From FEN-1219 sp963728995 (lineage in GTDB: Bacteria > Pseudomonadota > Gammaproteobacteria > Steroidobacterales > Rariloculaceae): a DNA stretch of 64,000 bases. Shown here piece after piece: positions 43,558 to 52,166 of the stretch. Made by a program: the position numbers and the translations under genes. Within the stretch, counting starts at the first letter, position 1. Each line of letters begins with the position of its first letter. The stretch lies in NCBI GenBank assembly GCA_963728995.1, contig CAVSMD010000003.1, positions 558,001 through 622,000 on the forward strand, in the 5' to 3' direction. Below the pieces are notes generated by a model, which had not been told where the DNA came from, searched no databases, and saw nothing but the letters and a program-made list of their open reading frames with translations.

Positions 43558-44310
43558 ATGAGCGCCACGGCACGCGCATTCGGCATCGCCCGTTCCCTCG
43601 CGATGTACTACGGCATTCCGCTACGGGCGCGCCGGTTGCGGCGTTTTTATTCACAGTTCGTGCCTCGCGGCGGCCTTTGTTTCGACGTTGGGGCGCACGC
43701 CGGCAATCGCGTTCGTTGCTGGCGGTCGCTCGGGGCGCAGGTCGTGGCCGTCGAGCCGCAGGCGGATTTCGTCCGCGTCTTGCACTGGCTATATGGCCGC
43801 GACCGACACGTCGCGATCGTGCCGGTCGCGCTCGGGCGCACCGTCGGCCACGCGGAGCTCCTCGTCAGCGAGCGGACGCCGACCGTGACCACGCTGTCGC
43901 GCGACTGGGTCGAGAGCGTGCGGCGCGATCCGCGGTTCGCCGGCGTCGAGTGGTCGCGCGGCAGCCGCGTCGCCGTGCACACGCTCGACGCGCTGATCGA
44001 GCGCTTCGGCCAGCCTACGTTCGTGAAGATCGACGTCGAGGGGTTCGAGGCCGAGGTGCTGGCGGGGCTGAGCACGCCGATCCGGGCGCTGTCGTTCGAG
44101 TACTTGCCGAGCGCGCGCAGCGTGTCGCTCGACTGTATCGACCGGCTCGCAGCACTCGGCCGCTACCGCTACAACTGGTCGCCGGGCGAGAGCCATCGGC
44201 TCGCCGAGACGCACTGGCTCGACGCCGCGCGGATGCGTGCGTTGCTCGCGGCGCTGCCCTCGAGCGCGCGCTCCGGCGACGTGTACGCGGTGCGCGACTC
44301 GGCCGGCTGA
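43558..44310 (+). CDS. FkbM family methyltransferase
   Basis: A 250-residue protein. The SAM-binding motif is CFDVGAHAGNRVRCWRSLGA followed by VVAVEPQADFVRVL. FkbM-type features include TVTTLSRDWVES, HTLDALIERFG and FVKIDVEGFEAEVLAGL. The family makes O-methyl groups on sugars and natural products. No sugar or polyketide genes are directly adjacent, so the substrate is unknown. The frame is intact. Confidence 0.85.
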   Translation: MSATARAFGIARSLAMYYGIPLRARRLRRFYSQFVPRGGLCFDVGAHAGNRVRCWRSLGAQVVAVEPQADFVRVLHWLYGRDRHVAIVPVALGRTVGHAELLVSERTPTVTTLSRDWVESVRRDPRFAGVEWSRGSRVAVHTLDALIERFGQPTFVKIDVEGFEAEVLAGLSTPIRALSFEYLPSARSVSLDCIDRLAALGRYRYNWSPGESHRLAETHWLDAARMRALLAALPSSARSGDVYAVRDSAG

Positions 44311-44381
44311 TCTCACCCGCAAGCGGTATTCACTCGGCGCTATGATGGCCGCGGTCGTCGGCCAACGAGGGGGAGTGCACG

Positions 44382-45569
44382 ATGAATCGGTCCATTCGCC
44401 TCGGTGCGCTGCTGCTCGCCGCAGGCTTCGCCGCTACGCCAGCGCTCCACGCGCAAGATCTCGTGATCAGCAACGCGCGGATCCTGATCGGTAACGGCAC
44501 GGTCATCGAGCAGGGATCGCTCGTGATTCGCGGCGGCAAGATCACCTCCGTGAAGGAAGGCGCGACCAACGCGCCCGGGGTCACGACGATTGACGCCCAT
44601 GGCATGAGCGCGGTGCCCGGCTTCATCGACGCGCACCGCCACGTGAACACCGGCCCGGACGAGCAAGCGCAGATGCAGGCGCTGCTCGACGCCGGCTACA
44701 CGACGATCCTGTCGGGCGGCGGGCCGGCCGACGGCAACATCGCGCTACGCGACCACATCGACTCGGGCCGGATCCGCGGCCCGCGCATCATCCCGTCGGC
44801 GCGCCTCGATCTCGCGGACAACACGCCCGACAGCGTTCGCGCCGAGACACGGGCCATCGCGAAGCTCGGCGTGCAATGGATCGGCGAGATGGCGCTGACG
44901 CCGAAGCCGGGCCCGACTGCGAAGGAAATGGAGAACCTGCGCGCGCTGCTCGACGAGGCGCAGAAGGTCGGCGTGCGCGTGCAGATCCACGCCGTGAGCC
45001 CGCAGGCGATGATGGCCGCCGTCGATGCCGGCGTGAAGTATCTCGTGCACACGCCGCACTTCGGCTGGCTGAGCTTCGAGGATGCGCAGCGCGTGGCCGC
45101 CGCCGGGGTGAAGCAGCTGTCGACGATCGGCTTCGGCGTGCCCGTGTTCGGCGTGTTCGCGCACGACAACAAGCCGCGCTTTCGCGACGGCAAGCCGTGG
45201 CCGGAGTCGATCCTGCAAGGCGACGGGCGCGGCCAGGAAGCCGGCTACAAGGCCGTGAACGCGCGCACCTCGTGGGACGCCGGCGTCGTCTATGGCTACG
45301 GCACGGACACGAATTACGACCCGAAGGCCGGCCTCGCGCACGAGCTGAAATCGCTGAACCTGATGTTCTCGATGCAGGACATCGCGCAACTCATGGGGCC
45401 GAACACGGCGTCGTACCTCGAGATGTCGAACGAGCTCGGCACGCTCGAGGCGGGCAAGCAGGCCGACATCGTGCTGGTCGACGGCAACCCGCTCGACGGC
45501 TACTGGAACCTGCTGAACACGCGCCTCGTGCTCAAGGGCGGCGTGATCGTCTCCGATCAGCGCCGCTGA
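44382..45569 (+). CDS. Secreted amidohydrolase family protein
   Basis: A 395-residue protein. The signal peptide is RLGALLLAAGFAATPALHAQ. The metal-dependent hydrolase fold starts with LVISNARILIGNGTVIEQGS and carries HxH in GFIDAHRHVN. Further histidines lie in VRVQIHAVSPQAM and YLVHTPHFGWL, and a possible catalytic aspartate in GYGTDTNYDPKAGLAHEL. The C-terminal strand pair is GTLEAGKQADIVLVDGNPLD. These match imidazolonepropionase/prolidase-like periplasmic amidohydrolases. The true substrate is unknown. The frame is intact and hairpin copy C lies 38 bases downstream. Confidence 0.83.
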   Translation: MNRSIRLGALLLAAGFAATPALHAQDLVISNARILIGNGTVIEQGSLVIRGGKITSVKEGATNAPGVTTIDAHGMSAVPGFIDAHRHVNTGPDEQAQMQALLDAGYTTILSGGGPADGNIALRDHIDSGRIRGPRIIPSARLDLADNTPDSVRAETRAIAKLGVQWIGEMALTPKPGPTAKEMENLRALLDEAQKVGVRVQIHAVSPQAMMAAVDAGVKYLVHTPHFGWLSFEDAQRVAAAGVKQLSTIGFGVPVFGVFAHDNKPRFRDGKPWPESILQGDGRGQEAGYKAVNARTSWDAGVVYGYGTDTNYDPKAGLAHELKSLNLMFSMQDIAQLMGPNTASYLEMSNELGTLEAGKQADIVLVDGNPLDGYWNLLNTRLVLKGGVIVSDQRR

Positions 45570-45607
45570 GGGCATCGCAGCGACGCGAATCGAGACCGGT
45601 GCCAGCC

Positions 45608-45722
45608 GTGGTGTCGGTGCGAGGGCGCGCTTTCGGCACCGCCGTGAATACATCCGTGTAGGCTGCGGCGGCGACGTCCTGTCGCCGACGCTGCCGAAAG
45701 CGCGCCCTCGCACCGACACCAC
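45608..45722. repeat. Nested-hairpin repeat, copy C
   Basis: Arms of 31 bases (45608-45638 and 45692-45722) pair perfectly. They enclose a 53-base core (45639-45691) starting CCGCCGTGAATACATCC and ending CGCCGACGC, nearly the same as copy A. The arms share no obvious sequence with those of copies A or B. It lies between the convergent amidohydrolase and sulfatase genes, 38 bases after one stop and 46 before the other. Confidence 0.88.
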
Positions 45723-45768
45723 TATTTGGCCGTGATCGTGCGGGCGTCACTTGGCACCGACCCCAACG

Positions 45769-47382
45769 TTACGGTGCGTCGAAGGCGTGGAGCAGGATCG
45801 GCGTGAGCTTGTGCATCTTGAGCGTGGCGCGCTCGTTCGCCGGCAGCGTCACGCCTTCGACGAAGCCCGATTCGAGCAGCTCGTCCGCGAGCGCCTCGCT
45901 GTGCGTCACGACGTGCACGGGCACGTCCCAGCGAGCGCCCTCGCCCGTCACGCTCGCGGCCGGCTGATGATCGCCGATCAGGATCAGCACCGCATCGGCC
46001 GGCATCCGCTCGCGCAGATAACCCGCAAGGTACGTGAACGTGTACGCGAACGACTCCGCATACGGCTCGCCGAGGTTCAGCCAGTCCGGCGTCCGCGCGA
46101 GACTCGCGGCCACGTCGCCCGGCGCGAATGGCTCAGCGGCCTCCAGGCGTTGCCAATCGGGTTGATACGGCGGAATCGGCAGGAACGGGATATGTGTGTT
46201 GATCGTCGGCAGGAACGCAAACAGCGGCCGCCGCGGGCCGTCCTGGGATCCGAGCGCGACGACCCGCGACAGCGTGTACTGATCCGGAATCCGCCACCAG
46301 CCGAAATCGGGTCCGCGGTAATCGACCTCGCGCTCCGCGTAGATCGCGTCGAAGCCGTAGAACGCGCCTTCCGGCCAGGCGTTGCGCGTACCCGGCATCA
46401 CGGCGATCGGGTGATAGCCGGCGGCGGCAAACACTTTCGGCAGCGTGTCACGCTGCTGGGTCATCAGCACGGCATAGTCGCCCGGATCGCGGATCTCCAT
46501 GCCGCTCATCAACGAGATGTGCGCAAGCCACGATCCGCCGCCGAACGTCGGGGACTCGACGAACGTCGAGAGCACCCGGCGGCCCGTGGCTCGCGCCGCG
46601 TCCTCGAAGCTCAGACGCGCGGGCGTCACGATCGCCGCGATCGGCGGCGCGTCGTACGTCACGGCGCCATAGGACTCGAGGAACATCAGCAGGACATCGG
46701 CGCCCTCGAGCCTCCCCAAGCTCGACTTCGGCAGCGGCGTGGCCGGCAACTTGCGGTCCGTGCTCGCCGCGTACGCATCGAGCAGGAACTTCGCCTGCTG
46801 CAGATACGTGGCCGACACCGGCAGCGCGTACCAATACCGTGCCCGCCACGGAAACGCGTGGCTCGCGGCATACAGGCCCACGATCGCGATGCCGAGCGCA
46901 CCGAGCGCGCGCCGCCCCGCGCGCGCGCGGACGGCCGTCGTCACGCGCATGAGCGCGAACCACAAGGCGAGCAGCACGGCGCCCAGCAACGTGGCGAGCC
47001 CGAGCGCGAGCCCGGCCAGCAGCCACCACGGCGCCACTTTTGCGAGCATGGCACCCACGGCCGGCAAGTGTCGCGCGTCCCAGTAGAAGTTCACGGGCCG
47101 GCCGTACAGCGCGGGCGACGTGACCTCGGCGTATCGACCGATCACGAGCAACAGCAACAATGCGAGCAGCACGATCTGCAGCGTCCTCGGCACGACGCCG
47201 CGCCACCCCGCGTAGGCGACCACGCCGAGCAGCAGCACGCCGAGCTCGATCGACAGCTCGAAGCTGGGCTTGATCCACAACGTCGGCCACACGTTGTGGA
47301 ACGTCAGCGCGACGTCCAGGAACGCAACGGCCAGCGCGAGCACGAGCCACTGCCTCGGCGTCAGCCCGCTGCGCTCGTCCAC
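45769..47382 (-). CDS. Membrane sulfatase / phosphoglycerol transferase-like protein
   Basis: About 537 residues. Start is a GTG at 47382 (VDERSGLTPRQWLVLALAVA), seven bases after the CDP-alcohol transferase stop. Five N-terminal membrane helices (about 10-190) precede a periplasmic alkaline-phosphatase-superfamily domain. That domain has LLMFLESYGAVTYDAPP (likely metal and nucleophile region), FGGGSWLAHISLMSGM, FAFLPTINTHIPFLPIP and ILIGDHQPAA, which supplies the late metal-binding Asp and His. The architecture resembles LtaS/MdoB-type transferases rather than soluble sulfatases. It may transfer a phospho-headgroup outside the membrane. The frame is intact. Confidence 0.78.
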   Translation of the reverse strand: MDERSGLTPRQWLVLALAVAFLDVALTFHNVWPTLWIKPSFELSIELGVLLLGVVAYAGWRGVVPRTLQIVLLALLLLLVIGRYAEVTSPALYGRPVNFYWDARHLPAVGAMLAKVAPWWLLAGLALGLATLLGAVLLALWFALMRVTTAVRARAGRRALGALGIAIVGLYAASHAFPWRARYWYALPVSATYLQQAKFLLDAYAASTDRKLPATPLPKSSLGRLEGADVLLMFLESYGAVTYDAPPIAAIVTPARLSFEDAARATGRRVLSTFVESPTFGGGSWLAHISLMSGMEIRDPGDYAVLMTQQRDTLPKVFAAAGYHPIAVMPGTRNAWPEGAFYGFDAIYAEREVDYRGPDFGWWRIPDQYTLSRVVALGSQDGPRRPLFAFLPTINTHIPFLPIPPYQPDWQRLEAAEPFAPGDVAASLARTPDWLNLGEPYAESFAYTFTYLAGYLRERMPADAVLILIGDHQPAASVTGEGARWDVPVHVVTHSEALADELLESGFVEGVTLPANERATLKMHKLTPILLHAFDAP

Positions 47383-47389
47383 GGGAGTC

Positions 47390-48148
47390 TCAACCGCGCG
47401 CGCGTCGCGCGAGCCACGCCACGTCGACCGCGAACGACCAGACGAGCGGCACCAGCCCGGCGAGCGCGAGCGCGGCGCTCCATGGCCGGTGCACGCCGGG
47501 CGCAAACGCGAGGATCAGCGAGACGATTTGCAGAACGCACACGGCCTGGCGCCGGCGGCTCGGCGGCAACGGCCGCTCGAGCCAGTGCCACGCATAGCTC
47601 GCGACCACGAACACATAGCGCAGCAACCCGGCGGCAAGCACCCACACGCCGGCCTTGTCGTGCCGCCAGACGAGCGCCGCCAGCACCAGGGTCAGCAGCG
47701 CGTCCGTCTCCATGTCGAAGCGCGCGCCGAAGGTACTCGCTTCGTTGCGGCGCCGAGCGACTCGTCCGTCGACACCGTCGAGCGCGACGGCGAGCGCGGC
47801 GAGCCCGACCAGCCACCAACCGACCGCCGTGCCGCCCTCCACGCCGAGGAACGCTGCCAGCAGCAGGGTCAGCACGCCGCGCCCCAGCGTGACGCCGTTG
47901 GCCCAGCCGAAAACCGGCGACTGCAAGTGCCGCGCGCATAGCCCGAGCAGCAACGCGCCGCCGACGAGCGCGGCGAGCGCGGCACGCCACGCGATGCCTT
48001 GGCCGAGCGCAAGCCCGCGCTCGAGTGCGAATGCGGCCAGCACCAGCGCCGCGGCGGCGATCGCAACGGCGAGCGTCGCGCCGGCGGGTAGTCCGCCTGC
48101 GCGCCGCGCGGTCGCGATTCGTGATGATGGCTCTGCTCGACATGCCAC
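47390..48148 (-). CDS. CDP-alcohol phosphatidyltransferase family protein
   Basis: A 252-residue integral membrane enzyme with about six helices. The family motif DG-x2-AR-x8-G-x3-D-x3-D is complete in LDGVDGRVARRRNEASTFGA and continues RFDMETD. It joins an alcohol to a CDP-activated lipid or alcohol. The alcohol acceptor is unknown. It is probably cotranscribed with the membrane sulfatase-like gene seven bases downstream and lies 43 bases from the divergent dehydrogenase gene. Together they suggest modification of a lipid headgroup. Confidence 0.87.
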   Translation of the reverse strand: MACRAEPSSRIATARRAGGLPAGATLAVAIAAAALVLAAFALERGLALGQGIAWRAALAALVGGALLLGLCARHLQSPVFGWANGVTLGRGVLTLLLAAFLGVEGGTAVGWWLVGLAALAVALDGVDGRVARRRNEASTFGARFDMETDALLTLVLAALVWRHDKAGVWVLAAGLLRYVFVVASYAWHWLERPLPPSRRRQAVCVLQIVSLILAFAPGVHRPWSAALALAGLVPLVWSFAVDVAWLARRARG

Positions 48149-48191
48149 CTGACGCTTGCATGTTTGCGGACCTGTTGCAAGTATCGAAGCG

Positions 48192-49165
48192 ATGAGCGAA
48201 GTCGCGCGTGCTTTCTGGATCAGCGGCCCCGGGCCGCGGCGAGATTCGCACCGAGACCTTGGCCACGCCGACGGCCGATCAGGCGCTCGTGCGCACGCTG
48301 TACACCGGCATCAGCCGCGGCACCGAGACGCTGGTGCTGGCCGGACGCGTGCCGCCGAGCGAGCACGCGCGGATGCGCGCGCCGTTCCAGGCCGGCGAGT
48401 TTCCGGCACCCGTGAAGTACGGCTACTCGAATGTCGGCGTCGTCGAGCAAGGCCCCGCCGAGCTGCGCGGTCGGCACGTGTTCTGCTTGTATCCGCACCA
48501 GACTCGCTACGTGGTTCCGGCAGCCGCGCTGACCCCGCTGCCCGATGACGTGCCGCCGGGGCGAGCCGTGCTCGCGGCGAATCTCGAGACCGCCGTCAAC
48601 GGTCTCTGGGACGCCGCGCCTCGCGTCGGCGATCGCATCGCCGTGATCGGCGCCGGCACGGTGGGCTGTCTCGTCGCATGGCTCGCCGCGCGGATCGTCG
48701 GCTGCGCAGTCGAGCTCGTCGATGTCGATGCCCGCAAGGCGGCGGCCGCCAAGGCCCTGCGCGTGCCGTTCCGCTCGCCTGCCGACGCGCAGCCCGACGC
48801 CGACGTCGTCGTGCACACGAGCGGCAGCGAGACCGGGCTTGCGACGGCGCTGTCGCTGGCCGGCTTCGAAGCCACGGTCACGGAGCTTTCGTGGTACGGC
48901 GGGGCGGCGCCCGACCGTGCCGCTCGGCGAAGCTTTTCACAGTCGCCGGCTCACGCTGAGGTCGTCGCAGGTCGGCACCGTCGCCGCCGCGCAGCGCGCG
49001 CGCTGGAGCGCGGCGCGCCGGATGGCGCTCGTGCTGAAGCTGCTGACGCATCCGGAGCTCGACGTCCTGATCAGCGGCGACAGTCCGTTCGACGAGCTGC
49101 CCGCCGTGCTCGCGCAACTCGCGACTTCGCCCGGTTACACTCTCTGCCACCGTATCGTCTATTGA
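48192..49165 (+). CDS. MDR-type alcohol dehydrogenase, BchC-like, lacking zinc-ligand cysteines (two frameshifts)
   Basis: About 323 residues starting MSEVARAFWISGPG. The N-domain has TLYTGISRGTETLVLAGRVP where classic zinc enzymes have a CGxCGxD motif, so the catalytic cysteine is missing. The Rossmann fold is clear: VGDRIAVIGAGTVGCLVAWL followed by VELVDVDARKAAAAKAL, with a conserved TSGSETGLATALSLAG. Extra bases near 48235 and 48925 break the frame. It heads the plus-strand genes for a PTPS-like protein, glycosyltransferase and methyltransferase, with 13 bases to the next gene. It is most similar to BchC-type dehydrogenases but there are no photosynthesis genes here. Confidence 0.75.
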
Positions 49166-49178
49166 GCCGAGAGCCACG

Positions 49179-49583
49179 ATGTTCAGCGTCTGCGTCCGCG
49201 ATCACTTCATGATCGCGCACAGTTTCACCGGCCAGGTCTTCGGCCCCGCGCAGCGCCTGCACGGCGCCACCTACGTCGTGGACGTCGAGTTCCGGCGCGA
49301 GACGCTCGATGCCGACGGCGTGGTCGTCGACATCGGCCGGGCCAGCGAGTCGCTGCGCGGCGTGCTGGGGGCGATGAACTTCAAGAACCTCGACGACGAG
49401 CCCGCCTTCCGCGGACGCAACACGACCACGGAGTTCCTCGCGTTCGTGATCTTCGAGCGGATGGCGGCCGAGATCGGCGCGGGATCGCTCGGCGAAGACG
49501 CGGCCGGCCTCACTGCGCTGAAAGTCACGCTGCACGAGTCGCACGTCGCCTGGGCGGCCTACGAGGCACCGCTGCGCAGTTAG
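49179..49583 (+). CDS. 6-pyruvoyl-tetrahydropterin synthase-like protein with altered active site
   Basis: A 134-residue T-fold protein of the PTPS/QueD family. His14 is in HFMIAHSFTG and His28 in AQRLHGATYVVDV. The canonical Cys-x3-His-Gly-His pattern is altered: Ala24 replaces the cysteine and Ala30 replaces the second histidine. Other family features remain: VVDIGRASESLRGVLGAMNF, KNLDDEPAFRGRNTTTEF and LHESHVAWAAYE. The normal lyase chemistry is therefore unlikely; it may be a new activity or a binding protein. It lies 13 bases after the dehydrogenase and 13 bases before the glycosyltransferase, so it belongs to the same operon. Confidence 0.82.
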   Translation: MFSVCVRDHFMIAHSFTGQVFGPAQRLHGATYVVDVEFRRETLDADGVVVDIGRASESLRGVLGAMNFKNLDDEPAFRGRNTTTEFLAFVIFERMAAEIGAGSLGEDAAGLTALKVTLHESHVAWAAYEAPLRS

Positions 49584-49596
49584 CGGGCGCACGACC

Positions 49597-50685
49597 GTGA
49601 GCGCGATCGACTTCGTGGTGCCCGGCGACATCGACACGCCGACCGGCGGCTACATCTACGACCGCGAAATCCTGGCGGGCCTGCGCACGCTCGGCTGGCG
49701 CACGACGATTCACTCGCTCGACGCGAGCTTCCCGCAGCCCACCCCGGCCGCGCAGCGCGTCGCGCGGACCACGTTCGCCGCCATCCCCGCCGGGAGCCTC
49801 GTGGTGATCGACGGGCTCGCGCTGCCGGGCCTCGAACGCGTTCTCGTCGACGAGAGCAAACGACTCCGGCTCGTCGCGCTCGTGCATCACCCGGTGGCGC
49901 TCGAGACGGGGCTCGACGCGGCTACCGCGCGACGCTTCGCGGACGCGGAGCGCCGGTCGCTGGCGCGCGTGCGGCGCGTGATCACCACGAGCCAGTGGAC
50001 CGCGCGCGCGCTCGCCGCTTACGACGTGCCGATCGGCGCGCTGCGCGTCGTGGAGCCCGGCGTGGACCGGCGCACGATGCACGCCAGCACGGATCCGCGC
50101 GCGGCTGCGCCCGTGCCGACTCCGCAGCACGAGTCCCTGAACCTGCTGTGCGTCGCCACGTTGACGCCGCGCAAAGGCCACGCGCTGCTGTTCGAGGCGC
50201 TCGGCGAGCTACGCGATCGGCGCTGGCACTTGAACTGCGCCGGCAGCCTGCTGCGCGACCCCGCGCATGCGGCGACGCTCGAGCGTCAGCTCGACCGCCT
50301 GCGCATGGGAAGTCGCATCAGCCTGCTCGGCGATCTCGACAGCGACGCGCTCGAGCGCCAGTACGAGCGCGCCGACCTGTTCGTCCTGCCGTCGTATCTC
50401 GAAGGCTACGGCATGGCGCTGGCCGAAGCCGCCGCCCACGGGCTGCCGATCGTCAGCACCACGGGGGGAGCGATTCCCGAGACCGTGCCGGCCGCCGCCA
50501 GCGTGCTGGTGCCGCCGGGTGACAGCCGGGCGCTCACGAAAGCGCTCGCGAGCCTGCTCGACGATCCGGCGCGGCGCGCCGCGCTCGCCGCGAATGCCCG
50601 CGCGGCCCGCGCGTCACTGCGCACGTGGAGCGACGCCACGACGAAATTCGCCGCGGCGCTCGACGGCGTGGCGAACACGGGGTGA
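49597..50685 (+). CDS. Glycosyltransferase family 4 protein
   Basis: A 362-residue GT-B fold enzyme starting at GTG 49597 (SAIDFVVPGDIDTPTGGYIY). The N-domain contains VVIDGLALPGLERVL and VALVHHPVALETGLD. The C-domain has LLCVATLTPRKGHALLFEAL, then the retaining-GT E-x7-E motif in YLEGYGMALAEAAAHGLPIV and GAIPETV. It uses a nucleotide sugar; the acceptor is unknown. Its stop overlaps the following methyltransferase GTG (GTGA). The operon position suggests that it glycosylates the product of the linked pterin-like enzymes. Confidence 0.87.
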   Translation: MSAIDFVVPGDIDTPTGGYIYDREILAGLRTLGWRTTIHSLDASFPQPTPAAQRVARTTFAAIPAGSLVVIDGLALPGLERVLVDESKRLRLVALVHHPVALETGLDAATARRFADAERRSLARVRRVITTSQWTARALAAYDVPIGALRVVEPGVDRRTMHASTDPRAAAPVPTPQHESLNLLCVATLTPRKGHALLFEALGELRDRRWHLNCAGSLLRDPAHAATLERQLDRLRMGSRISLLGDLDSDALERQYERADLFVLPSYLEGYGMALAEAAAHGLPIVSTTGGAIPETVPAAASVLVPPGDSRALTKALASLLDDPARRAALAANARAARASLRTWSDATTKFAAALDGVANTG

Positions 50686-51555
50686 GCGGCTTCACCGCCG
50701 AGTGGCTGACGCTGCGGGAGCCATTCGATACGGCCGCGCGTGCCGGAACGCTCGTCGGCGAGCTGGCTGGCGCACGCGCGGCCCGGAACGCCGGGCGCGC
50801 CGCTCGACGTCGTCGATCTCGGCGCCGGCACGGGCTCGAACCTGCGCTACCTCGCCCCGCGGCTCGGCGGTCGGCAACATTGGCGACTCGTCGACGACGA
50901 CCCACGTTTGCTCGCCGCGGCGCTGACCAGCCTGCAGGACTGGGCACGCGTGCGCGGCGCGGCCGCTATACCCTCGAGCGACGGGCTCGAGCTGCGCGGC
51001 GCCGACGGCGAGTGCCTGATCCGCTGCGAGCAACGCGACCTGGCGCGGTCGCTCGCCGACTTGCCGTTGCCGGCCGGCGCACTCGTCACGGCCGCGGCGC
51101 TGCTCGACCTCGTGACCGAGCCGTGGTTGACCGAGCTGATCACGCGGTGCCGCGCGGCTCGCGCGCCGGTCTGCTTCGCGCTGAGCTACGACGGCCGCAC
51201 CGTTTGCACGCCGGTCGAGCCCGAGGACGGCGAGGTGCTCGAGCTGTTCAATCGCCATCAGGGGCTCGACAAAGGGTTCGGCCCGGCGCTCGGCCCGCAC
51301 GCCGCGAACCGTGCGGCAGCGTTGCTGAGCGCGGCCGGCTATCGCGTGCTCTGCGCGCGTAGCGACTGGGTCATCGACACCCGGCACGGGGTCATGCAGC
51401 GGGCCTTGCTCGACGGCTGGCTCGCTGCGGTGCTCGAGCTCGCGCCGCCGCGACGCACGGCGTTGACGGACTGGCACCGCCGCCGCTCGGCGCACGTGGC
51501 CGCGGGCCGCTCGACGCTACGGGTTGGGCACGTCGACGTCGTCGCCTGGCCGTAG
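50682..51555 (+). CDS. Class I SAM-dependent methyltransferase of the PTPS-like cluster (one frameshift)
   Basis: About 290 residues. Start is a GTG in the glycosyltransferase stop overlap (SGFTAEWLTLREPFDTAARA). An extra base near 50741 breaks the frame, after which it continues SWLAHARPGTPGAPLDVVDL. The SAM motif is VVDLGAGTGSNLRYLAPRLG with WRLVDDDPRLL, an acidic loop; the middle has LVTAAALLDLVTEPWL. The C-terminal part (GLDKGFGPALGPHAANRAAA) seems specific. It is the last gene in this short operon. The substrate is unknown. Confidence 0.8.
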
Positions 51556-51625
51556 CTTCGCGCCGGCGGGCCGTTACCAACGCGGTCGCCGAGCGTCTTA
51601 GCTCGTAGGACGCTGGATTTCACCG

Positions 51626-52165
51626 ATGACGCAGCCACCACCCGACGAGCTCGCCGCACTGATCGCCCCGCACTTGGGGGCGCTGTTCCGCGCCGCTTAT
51701 CGGCTTGCCGGCAACCGCGCGGACGCCGAGGACCTGGTGCAGGAAGTCTGCGTCCGAGCCTGCGACCATGTGGCGGCGTTGAAAGCGGCGACCCAGCCGC
51801 GCGCGTGGCTTTGCAAGGTGCAGTACCGCACGTTCATCGATGGCGTGCGGCGCCGGCGCAGCTCGCCGCTGCGCACGACGGGCGAGGACCTCGACGCGAC
51901 GCGGCCGAGCGACGATCCGGGGCCCGAGGATGCGGCCGAGGCGGCGTTGACGGAGCGGCGCGTCCTGCGCGCCTGGCGGGAGCTCGACCGCGAGCAACGC
52001 GCGTTGCTCGCGCTGCACGTGGAAGGCTACAGCCTCGCCGAGCTGCAATCGATCACCGAGCTGTCCACGGACGTGCTGAAGGCGCGTCTGTATCGGGCGC
52101 GCGTGCGGCTCGGCAAGTTGCTCGCGACACAGCGCGCCGCGCCCATATTGGCATTGGAGAAGTGA
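51626..52165 (+). CDS. ECF-type sigma factor
   Basis: A 179-residue sigma70-family factor. Region 2 has LFRAAYRLAGNRADAEDLVQ and WLCKVQYRTFIDGVRRRRSS. Region 4 has LDREQRALLALHVEGYSLAE, with a helix-turn-helix ending LKARLYRARVRLGKLLA. The gene starts 71 bases after the methyltransferase and its stop is one base before the anti-sigma gene. It probably controls its own operon; the promoter motif cannot be fixed from one copy. The frame is intact. Confidence 0.87.
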   Translation: MTQPPPDELAALIAPHLGALFRAAYRLAGNRADAEDLVQEVCVRACDHVAALKAATQPRAWLCKVQYRTFIDGVRRRRSSPLRTTGEDLDATRPSDDPGPEDAAEAALTERRVLRAWRELDREQRALLALHVEGYSLAELQSITELSTDVLKARLYRARVRLGKLLATQRAAPILALEK

Positions 52166-52166
52166 C

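Noticed and set aside
44382..45569. Amidohydrolase and downstream sulfatase as one operon.
   Set aside because: They face each other, with hairpin copy C between them.
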